Notes under the pieces: model-generated
What the model was told of the DNA's origin: nothing
Database searches by the model: none
Seen by the model: only the letters and a program-made list of their open reading frames with translations
Made by a program: the position numbers and the translations under genes
Assembly: GCA_963921195.1 (NCBI GenBank)
Contig: OY992536.1
Span: 234,520,023 to 234,584,022, forward strand
Reading direction: 5' to 3'
Length of the DNA stretch: 64,000 nt
Source of the DNA: Pegoplata infirma
Lineage: Eukaryota; Arthropoda; Insecta; Diptera; Anthomyiidae
Shown here: positions 56,991 to 64,000 of the stretch, piece after piece
Layout: the number at the start of each line of letters is the position of its first letter
Numbering within the stretch: position 1 is the first letter of the stretch

Positions 56991-59900
56991 CTGAAAAATG
57001 AAATATTTAATTAATTTTTAAAAAAAATTTTTTTTTAATTTCTTACCTTATACCGTACACAATGGGATTATAAACCGCACTTGTCTTGGCAAATGTGGCT
57101 CCCCATATTGTAGCAGTCGGTGTTAGACCATCAATTTTGAATAGACCATAATAACAAATAATTAAATACGGAGTCCATGCCATAAACCATAAAGATATCG
57201 TCGTTAAGGCTACTTTAGCCAATTTAGCTTCAGCGCTTTTATCACAATCTTCCGAAGATCTTAACGACTTAACATTCATCTTTTTGGCCTGTTCACGCAT
57301 TGCTTTTTCATGAGCCGCCACTGCTGCTATTATAAACCAATATGAAAAGCAGATTAGTAGAAGTGGAGTATAGTAAACCAATAGAGAATAGCAAATCAAA
57401 TATGAACGTGGATTCCATTGGCGTGTCATGTAATCAATACTGCAAGCTGTTAAATTGCCTTCGGGAACATAGCTGCAAATATAAAATTAAAATATTTAAA
57501 ATAACTGAATTTTATTTTGTTCGGTTTGAGTCCATATTATTCGTAGAAATAACTGCGAAATAATAATTGTTTTTGTACAATGAGAAAATCTGGGAAAAAA
57601 ATCAAGTGACAACACGGGCTAAGTGGAGGCGTCTTATTACCAAGGACAGGACTTTCTTGCAAATGAATTTTTTTCTGTTAGTCTTAGAACAGCATGAACT
57701 AAATATCTGTGCAAATCAAAGAATTTTATTTTGGACAATGGCATCGATTTGTTAGAGCATATTTTTGCATATTTACTGAAGATGCATTTTTTAATTTTTT
57801 GCATAAATTTTAATTTTTGATTATTTTTTTGAATTTCGTAAAATTTTTTTAATCATCCTTAATTTTCTGCCCTACTTGACTCAAAATTCTTTTCAATATC
57901 AACTTTGAAACTTTAATACTTGTCTGACCGAAATAATATTTTAACAAAGTAAAAAATTATTTAAAAAAGTCCAAAAACAATGTGGAATGTCTGGAGAATT
58001 TTCTTCGTAATAGTAAAAAGGAGCTTTTTTATATCAATTTTTATATTTTTAAGTGTATATTTTACAGTTTGTATACCCTCCAACAACAGTATGGGGGTAT
58101 ACTCACTTTGTCATTCCGTATGTAACGCATCAAAATGTCGGTCTAGGACCCCATAAAGTATATATATTTATCATCAGTGATCGATTCTAAGACATTCTAG
58201 CTAGTGTTTTATTTTACTAGCGCAAAAATCATAATTAGTCCGCCATTTTTCGTAAGATAATTTATATTTATAATTATCAAAAATTAGTTACCTTAAAAAT
58301 TATTAAGGATTTTCATTTTGGCCGTCCGTCTGTCCGTCTGTAGTTAACACGATGCAGTCCAAAATAAAAAAAAATAGACTCCCGACATTTGGCACAAGTA
58401 TGTCTTATCTTCCTCGGGAGGTTAAGTTCGTAAATGAGCAAAATCTGACCAGGGGGAAAAAAGCTCCCCCTTGAAGAACTAAACCAACCTCTGAAAAATA
58501 CCATATTTTTTCATGATTTTTTGTGTTTTTGTTTAACAAATCCAACATTTTTATTATACAAGAAGTTCAAAGTGCTGCATTTGGACCCACAGAATTAGAA
58601 AATATCGTTTTTCGATCCGCCCCCTTTTATGGGCGTGTAATAAATTATTTCTTTATATAATGATAAATTTGTATTTTTTTTAGTGCAAAAAGCTTAAGAA
58701 TTAATTTTTTTAACACTTCTTCGAGAGGAAATGTCCCCCCCCCCCCCCCCCGATTATCACTACCAACCCCCCAAAAAACAGAAGACGCCCCTGCAATTTT
58801 TTTTTGTATTTATTTGCATGTTAGAGGGTATTCAAGATTCGGCACATCCGAATTTAACACTCTTACTTGTTAGTGCTTATTTTGGGACTTTTAGTGCATA
58901 TTTTAGGCGCTTAAAGTAAAAGGTGTACTTTTGGTACTTTTTTTAATTTCTGAAATATTGGTCATAAAAACTTAAAATTAAGAATGTAGAATCCTCCAGT
59001 GAAAAAAAAATCTAAAAAAAATACTTTTAAAACTAACGTATTTAAGGGGTAAAAAAGTGTACTTTTAGCACTTATTGCTAAAATATTGGTCGCAGAAACT
59101 TGATATTCGGAACGCGGTATCCCTTATTGAAAAAAAAAAAAACATTCTAAAAAGTACTTTTTGGAAATTCAATTTTTAAGTGTCGTAAAAGCGGTAAAAA
59201 AAGTGTACTTTTGATACTTTTTATATTACCTGAAATAATCCTACCTACTTGAAGTATGGAATGTAGAATCCTTCGGCTAAAAAATATTCTGGAAAAAGTT
59301 TGTAAAGTCCGTTTCTTTGCAGGGTAAAAAAGTTTTCCTTTGGTACTTTTTATATTTTCTGAAATAATGGTCCCAGAAATTTGGAACGTAAGATCCTTTG
59401 GTGAAAAAAACCTTCTTTTTGGAGATTCCGTTTTAAAGGCATAAAGGTAAAATGGGTAAAAATGTAAACTTTTGGTACTTAAAATATTTCCTGAATTAAT
59501 GATACTAGACACTTGAAATTTGGAATGTAGAATCCTTAGGAAAAAAATACACTGGCAAAAGTACTTTTCCGAAATTCCATTTATAAGCGATAAAAAAATT
59601 TGCACTTCTGGCACTTTTTTATATTTTCTGAAAAAATAGTCCCACAAACAGGAAATTTGTAATGTGGAAGCCCTTGGTAAAAAACATGCTGGAAAAAATA
59701 CTTTTAGGAAGTTATGATTCTAAGGGCGGATTACTCAATGAAAAGTTAGCTGCTAACTGCCGATTTAACGGAGCCTTATGACAAAATTTGTATGAAAAAG
59801 TTAAATTTAACGGAGAGTTATTTTATAACGGAGCATTAAGTAATCCAGCCTAAGAGGGAAGAAAGGGTAAAAGGGGTACTTTTTGTATATCCTGACATAA

Positions 59901-62268
59901 TGGTGGCAGATACTTAATATGGACAGCGGAATCCTTCGGTAAAAAAAAAACATTCTAAAAAAAGTACTTTTTCGAAATTTTGTTTTTAGTGGGGTTGAAA
60001 CGGTACTTTTGGTACTTTTATATATGGTCCCAGAAACTTGAAATTTGAAATTTAGGATCCTTCGGTAAAAAAGACATTCCGTAAAAAATACTTTTAAGAA
60101 ATTTCGTTTCTGAAGGGGTAACAAATTGTACTTTTGGTAGATTTTATATTTCCTAAAAACGCTATAAATTTGCAATGTAGGATTCTTCGGTGAAAAAAAA
60201 ACATTCTGGAAATGTTTTTAACCGGTCTATAAAATGATAATCCTGGATACTCAAAATTTTACTTAAAATTTGTAGGATCCTTCGGTTAAAAAAAAGGAAA
60301 CAGTACTATTTGGAAATTTTGTTTCTAAAGGGGTAAAAACGTGTACTTTTGGTACTTTTTATGTTTCTTGAAATAATGATTCTAGAAACTTAAATTTTTA
60401 ATGAAGGATTCTATGGTGAACAAAAACATTCTGGAAAACGTAGTTTTTAGAAATTCCGCTTCATACGGTGGAAATAAAGTGTTCTTTTGGTATTTTGAAT
60501 AGTTCCAGAAAAAAACATTATTCGTAATGAAGTTTTTGGAAATTCGGTTAAGGTGTAAAAAGATGTACTTTTGGTACTTTTCCAATTCTTTTTACTTAAT
60601 AATTATTCTCTTTATATGTTTTCCCTCAAAGATATTTTAATTCAAATTTATTTTTTTACAGAAATTTATTTTCACTAAAAATATTTTCCCTTAATTTCCC
60701 GTTATAAGGGCTTGAAAATTGTCAATATAATTTTTTATCGGAACGGTCATGACAACATGCCAGCGAAGTTATTAAAAAATGTTGTTTTAATTACACTGTG
60801 GAACAAATTCAGGTTGGCAAAAGTTAGGTCGATTTTGATAGTGAGGGGTGAAAATAGAGGCTAAATTAGAAGACCCATATCGCGGCGTTTGTTTATGTTA
60901 GTACGAATTTTTTTTTAATCAACCTTCGAACTTTGCAATCAAATGTCGATTTTCAGCATATTGTGTATATGGTTTTTTGGCTAAAACTCGTCGACTAAAT
61001 GATATTTTTTCAATCTGTAAAAGCCAAATTATTGCTAGAGTCCTGTCCAATAATAGCAAAATGTTGGAAAAATTATTTTTTGTCATGATTTTTGAAAATA
61101 TTTTGCTTCAAAAGCACCACAAAAATTTTCTAAATCAATTTTTAAAAATTTTAATTGTTATACATGTCTTTAGCAATAATTTGGCTTTTACAGATTGAAA
61201 AAATATCAATTAGTCAACGAGTTATAGGCAAAAAACCATATAAACAACATGATGAAAATCGGCATTTGACTGCAAAGTTCGAAGGTTGATTAAAAGAAAT
61301 TCGAACTAACATAAACAAACGCCGCGATACGGGTCTTCTAATTAAGCCTCTTTTTTTACCCCTCACTCTCAGAATCGACCTAACTTTTTCTAACCTGAAT
61401 TTGTTCCACAGTGTTATTCTATGAAATATTGTGCTCGATTCGTGAGTATTATTTCACCATTCATGTAAGTTTAAAAATTTTATATTCTTTCGAATTTTGA
61501 AGATCTTAAAATCTCATGAGACATTTTGCTTGCAAAGAAAAAGTCTCCGATTCTCAGATATTTTTTCTATATATTTTTAGATTGATGTTCCAAAAGTTTT
61601 ACTTTATTTAAATAAAATTTATCCTAAAACTTACCTACTCCATCCAAGCATTGGCATTATTGTCCAAAATGTTGCAAATGACCATATTGCAGCAATTTTA
61701 ATTATTGCCAATTTAACCGTCATTGGCTGACCCGTGACACCTCTAACAATAACATTATAACGATCCAGGGCAACCATACACATTGACCATATCGAGACAC
61801 AACCAAACATGGAACCACACACAGCATATATATCACACCACAATGGACCCAATATCCAAGTTTCAAAATAAAAATTTATAATCATAACGGGTGACTGAGA
61901 GGCCATCATACAAAAGTCGGAAAAGGCTAAATTTAAAACTAATAGATTTGCAGGTGTCCGTAGAGACTTGGTGCCACCGAATATATAAACGACTACACCA
62001 TTGCCACATAAAGAAATAATGAGAATAACAAAAGTAAAAATACCCAAAATTTGATTTGTTTGTGTATCCATAGGTGGAAAACGATTCCAATAGGGATTAA
62101 CCAAATGGGCCATATCGGGAGTAACCTGATTTTAAATAGAAGAAAAAAAATAAAATTATTTTTCTATATCGACTTTTTCCTTTTGATTTTTGGTCTTCCA
62201 CCCACCCTATCCAATATAGAACCATTTGACATTTGAGCCTCAAATCTGGGTGCTTTAATGTATTCCAT
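56864..62268 (-). CDS. Rh2: Rh2-type (ocellar) opsin gene, four coding exons
   Basis: Visual-pigment GPCR that couples retinal photoisomerisation to Gq in photoreceptor membranes; in Drosophila Rh2 is the ocellar opsin. Splicing 62268-62206, 62125-61635, 57472-57047 and 56990-56864 gives one open frame of 1107 nt (368 aa); all introns are GT-AG (80, 4162 and 56 bp). Visible: N-glycosylation sequon at N15, seven hydrophobic segments (about 47-71, 81-103, 120-144, 156-183, 208-233, 271-296, 302-326), disulfide cysteines C118 and C195, DRY at 142-144, the [19 protein letters not shown] third loop at 239-257, chromophore lysine K314 in [10 protein letters not shown], and NPIVY at 320-324. Stretches such as [13 protein letters not shown] and SEDCDKSAE match remembered Drosophila Rh2 better than Rh1 or Rh6. 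It is about 13 residues shorter than Drosophila Rh2 (381 aa), all in the N-terminus. The start is the first ATG after an in-frame TGA. No disabling mutation is visible. Confidence 0.95.
57047..57472 (-). CDS. Rh2: Rh2 exon 3 (second extracellular loop to TM7)
   Basis: 426 bp running from the acceptor TATTTGCAG/CTATGTTCCC to the donor GGTATAAG/GTAAGA. It encodes [19 protein letters not shown] of the second extracellular loop (C195 is the disulfide partner of C118), TM5, the basic third cytoplasmic loop, TM6 with WTPY, and TM7 with the Schiff-base lysine K314 and NPIVY. It enters in phase 2 and leaves in phase 2. Confidence 0.95.
58071..58870 (+). mobile_element. DINE-B in Rh2 intron 2
   Basis: GTATACCCTCCAACAACAGT hairpin, ACCCCATAAAGTATATATAT, ACACGATGCAGTCC, TTTTATGGGCGTG, a 16-nt C run (58735-58750) and the 3' end TTCGGCACATCCGAA, CTTACTTGTT. 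A ~114-bp AT-rich insertion (58203-58317) splits the block before the GTCC tract. Antisense to Rh2. Confidence 0.75.
58920..60600. repeat. Degenerate ~130-150-bp tandem array in Rh2 intron 2
   Basis: About 11 units, each with GTACTTTTGGTACTTTTTAT, TTTCTGAAATAATGGTCCCA, AAACTTGAAATTTGGAATGT, GATCCTTCGGTGAAAAAAAC and ATTCTGGAAAAAGTACTTTT. Divergent units imply age. Minus-strand ORFs up to 166 codons arise from the repetition and are not genes. Confidence 0.85.
60793..61414. mobile_element. 622-bp inverted-repeat element in Rh2 intron 2
   Basis: ACACTGTGGAACAAATTCAG at the left and its inverse at the right. Pairing continues almost to the centre (AACATAAACAAACGCCGCG, CAACCTTCGAACTTTGCA, TTTTTTCAATCTGTAAAAG). 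No clear target duplication; no coding sequence. Confidence 0.75.
61500..61575. repeat. Minisatellite scrap
   Basis: Two decayed units (TCTCATGAGACATTTT, AAAGTCTCCGATTCTCAG, TTTTTTCTATATA) of the window-wide palindromic minisatellite family, close to the exon 2 donor of Rh2. Confidence 0.7.
61635..62125 (-). CDS. Rh2: Rh2 exon 2 (TM1-TM4)
   Basis: 491 bp running from the acceptor AAAATCAG/GTTACTCCC to the donor GGAGTAG/GTAAGT. It encodes residues 22-185, covering TM1 to TM4 with the GN motif of TM1, C118 and the DRY box at the end of TM3. It ends in phase 2 inside codon 185. That codon becomes serine after joining to exon 3, as in G-W-S-S-Y-V-P-E-G-N. Read unspliced, the frame appears to start at an internal methionine (MAHLVNPYW), so the true N-terminus is easily missed. 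Confidence 0.95.
62206..62268 (-). CDS. Rh2: Rh2 exon 1 (extracellular N-terminus)
   Basis: Twenty-one codons beginning MEYIKAPRF and ending SNGSILDR, including the glycosylation sequon NGS. An in-frame TGA lies five codons upstream of the ATG, which fixes the start. The donor GTGGGT starts at 62205, phase 0. The exon is too short to stand out as an ORF. It was found by continuing from the VTPDMAHL start of exon 2 and matching the N-G-S-(V/I)-L-D pattern of Drosophila Rh2. Confidence 0.85.
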
Positions 62269-62467
62269 TATCCTGTTGTTCGTTCAAACTTCCAACACCC
62301 TTTGAAAGTGATTTTTTTTTAATTTATTTTTTTTAATTCTGCATTGAAAACTGTTTCCTACATTTATGTAGTTCTTGTCCACCTTTCTTAACTTTTCAAC
62401 TGCAAATATGGTTTTAAATTTCAAATCGTTTTTAACTTATCAAAGTCTTTTTATGCCATCTTTAACC

Positions 62468-62475
62468 TTTTTATA
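62468..62475 (-). promoter_or_regulatory. Rh2 TATA box
   Basis: TATAAAAA in the context CTATAAAAAGG on the minus strand, 31 bp downstream of the RCSI palindrome. Transcription would start near 62440 and give a 5' leader of about 170 nt. A second, weaker run (GCATAAAAAG) lies slightly downstream. Confidence 0.7.
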
Positions 62476-62506
62476 GTAAATTTCTTTTCTATCATTTTGT
62501 GGTTTT

Positions 62507-62517
62507 TAATTTGATTA
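62507..62517 (-). promoter_or_regulatory. Rhodopsin core element (RCSI / P3 homeodomain palindrome)
   Basis: The 11 bp read TAATCAAATTA on the minus strand, a perfect fit to the P3/RCSI consensus TAATYNRATTA found in proximal promoters of Drosophila photoreceptor genes and bound by Pax6/K50-class homeodomain proteins. It lies 31 bp upstream of the TATA box and 238 bp upstream of the Rh2 ATG, which is the arrangement known for fly opsins. Confidence 0.8.
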
Positions 62518-62689
62518 GTGTTTTATTGCATTTTCAAAAAAAAAGCCAAATAATGAAAAAATAGCAACACAAAAAAAATCTTTTTTAATATTGTATTAAA
62601 GGCATAAATTGACACGCAATCGTTAGATACACTGAGCAAAATATATGTGTAAAAAAATTTTCGAAAAGTTTCTTTTAAGAATTTCTACC

Positions 62690-62870
62690 TACACCATATC
62701 CCTACTTTCTAAGCGGGTTCCCATACAGAATGATATTTTTATAAAATTTGCTCCCACTGCTCTAACTGTCTTAAGGGTGCCCCAAATGTATAACCGACCC
62801 CAAATATTTGTTTAACCATTAACGTTTTCAAAGTGGTTCACATGCAATTTTTTTATTATAATAATTTTTT
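62690..62870. mobile_element. Fragment of the 50818-type foldback interior
   Basis: CACCATATCCCTACTTTCTA, TTTTTATAAAATTTGCTCC, CACTGCTCTAACTGTC and GTATAACCGACCCCAAATAT match the arm interior at about 52020-52370. It lies ~170 bp upstream of the Rh2 RCSI and may mark the distal limit of the promoter. Confidence 0.55.
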
Positions 62871-62898
62871 TATTATTTACAATTTTTTTACAATTTTT

Positions 62899-63337
62899 TA
62901 AACCCTCCACTTAGTGATAAAGGGTGTATATAAGTTTGTCATTCCGTTTGTAACTCATCGAAATATCGGTCTGGGACCCCATAAAGCAATGGTTCCCAAC
63001 CTTTTTTGCGTCATGCCCCACTTTTACGTTGAAAAAACAACAATGTCCCCCCTACACTCATAAAAAATAGTACATTTTTCAAATTTGTCATAAATTTTAA
63101 AATTTTCTTGTGGTTAAGCAAACTTTTTTCTTAAAATCATCGTTTAAACAAAGTTTTTAGAGAAAGTTTTCAATAACCAACTAAATAATATAACTAAAAA
63201 AAGATTTTTTTTTAGATTTTTTAGTTTGTTTGATAAAAAAAAATCTTAAAAATTTGCTCGTTGCCCCCCTGAAGCATTCAAATTGCCCCCTAGTGGGGCG
63301 AGAATCAAAGGTTGGGAACCATTGCCATAAAGTATAT
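62899..63337 (+). mobile_element. DINE-A 5' part, interrupted
   Basis: TAAACCCTCCACTTAGTGAT...AAGGGTGTA hairpin, GTTTGTCATTCCGTTTGTAA, ACCCCATAAAG. The hAT-like MITE at 62987-63324 follows, then CATAAAGTATAT before the foldback at 63338. Confidence 0.65.
62987..63324. mobile_element. 338-bp hAT MITE (CAATGGTTCCCAACC ends)
   Basis: Termini CAATGGTTCCCAACC and GGTTGGGAACCATTG with a perfect 8-bp duplication CCATAAAG (62979-62986, 63325-63332); the empty site is intact in every complete DINE-A. Subterminal TGCCCC runs on both sides. A CARTGGTTCCCAA terminus is characteristic of a common hAT group. Confidence 0.85.
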
Positions 63338-64000
63338 GGGGCATTCCATGTGAAATCGGACACTTTGAAAAACTTTTTTTTTAGATTTTCCCAATTTGTT
63401 TACAGTTTTTAGTACCCTTCGAAAACTCCTTCGTGGTAAATTTTCAGATTTTTTTGATGACCCGTTCAAAAGATATCGAATTTTTAAAAATTGGTAGTTT
63501 GTTCCTTTACTCAAACTTCTTTTAATCATAACTTCTTCAATAATGGTCCAAATTTCAATTTTTTTTTTTCAAAATTTTTGTTTTTTTACGTACTTTCTAA
63601 AAAAAAATCCCAAAAAATTCTTAAAAGCGCTCTAGTATGCGATTTTAAAGTTTTAAAATTTAAATCTCATTTTTGAAAATGTTTGTACTCTTCGATTTTT
63701 TTGAAATTTTTTCGTGTAAAACTTCTATCAATTCTACAAATTTTTTGCCCAGGAAGATCGTGGGATAACGATTATTACTATTTTTAAAATTTTTTGAAAA
63801 AATTTTATTGTAATTTTTCAATCTTAAAATCATTTCTACTGCTTCAATGGTGCGTCATAGAGGGGTCCTTAATAAGACCGACCCCCATTAATTTTTACGT
63901 CTTAGCATTTCTTTGGAACAAACTAATACCCTATCTCCAATTTCTAAGGGGGCTCCCACACAAAACGACATTTTTTAAAATTTGTTCCAACCGCTCTAAC
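63338..64000. mobile_element. Left arm of a second 50818-type foldback (cut by window end)
   Basis: GGGGCATTCCATGTGAAATC, GTACCCTTCGAAAACTCC, TTCAAAAGATATCGAATTTT, CTACTGCTTCAATGGTGCGT follow the arm of the 50818-53557 element base for base with few differences. The other arm would lie beyond the window. Confidence 0.75.

Larger units (their letters stand above)
57473..61634 (-). other. Rh2 intron 2 (4.16 kb, repeat-filled)
   Basis: The GTAAGT donor at 61634 and the TTTGCAG acceptor at 57473 are both strong. The intron holds a complete DINE-B (58071-58870), a degenerate tandem array (58920-60600), a 622-bp inverted-repeat element (60793-61414) and a minisatellite scrap (61500-61575). The other two introns are 56 and 80 bp, so nearly all gene-length expansion is here. 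Confidence 0.9.

Noticed and set aside
58735..58750. C-run as a G-quadruplex control element of Rh2
   Set aside because: Similar C/G runs occur in other DINE-B copies (for example near 20080), so this is an expanded homopolymer in the repeat; no specific link to the opsin.
59147..60175. Minus-strand ORFs of 166 and 122 codons in the Rh2 intron
   Set aside because: They are translations of the degenerate ~140-bp tandem repeat with repeated FxRRILxSxxQVS phrases arising from repetition; no independent coding evidence.

Overview
The window is AT-rich, intron-rich and repeat-laden nuclear DNA from a higher fly. Three things point to Schizophora, probably a calyptrate (blowfly, house-fly or similar) with a repeat-inflated genome. 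The only complete host gene is a fly opsin closest to Drosophila Rh2. The commonest repeat is a DINE-1/Helentron-type element with a TATACCC...GGGTATA hairpin and a GTCC/GTCT microsatellite. The rest is mostly nested DNA transposons. I cannot name the species.

Host genes. An apparently intact ocellar-type opsin (Rh2) lies on the minus strand at 56864-62268 in four exons, with a 4.2-kb second intron full of repeats. Its promoter is readable: a perfect match to the photoreceptor RCSI/P3 palindrome (62507-62517) lies 31 bp upstream of a TATA box (62468-62475). On the plus strand there are hints of one or more other genes. These are a GC-rich coding-exon candidate (29253-29393), an ATG-free candidate leader exon (27685-27922) and a 28-nt micro-exon candidate (5266-5293). 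I could not name their products.

Layout. 1-5003: DINE-A sequences; one copy (457-3954) holds three successively nested foldback elements. 5004-7887: mostly unique AT-rich DNA. 7888-10550: dispersed repeat D, broken by a 5'-truncated retroelement carrying only ORF1 and by a hAT-like foldback. 10560-16100: palindromic minisatellite arrays, T-rich DNA and two inverted-repeat elements. 16491-19165: large foldback. 19664-25875: DINE-B, two direct copies of a ~2-kb unit, then three copies of a ~0.36-kb unit. 26300-29450: mostly unique DNA with the exon candidates. 29880-35872: minisatellite, three TIR elements and a DINE-A; the largest element (33073-35872) has an 8-bp target duplication and an interrupted coding remnant. 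37905-39150: homogeneous 37-bp minisatellite. 39585-42925: a DINE-A holding five insertions, including a Transib-like one. 43615: hammerhead-like motif. 44332-47510: three-level nested element. 47701-49480: second repeat D copy. 49986-54165: DINE-A, a 2.7-kb foldback and DINE-B. 54160-56475: broken non-LTR retrotransposon. 56864-62517: Rh2. 62690-64000: more nested elements.

There is no operon-like organisation. The window works mainly as a record of TE-into-TE insertion. Empty sites from paralogous copies inside the window, together with target-site duplications, fix many element boundaries to the base.
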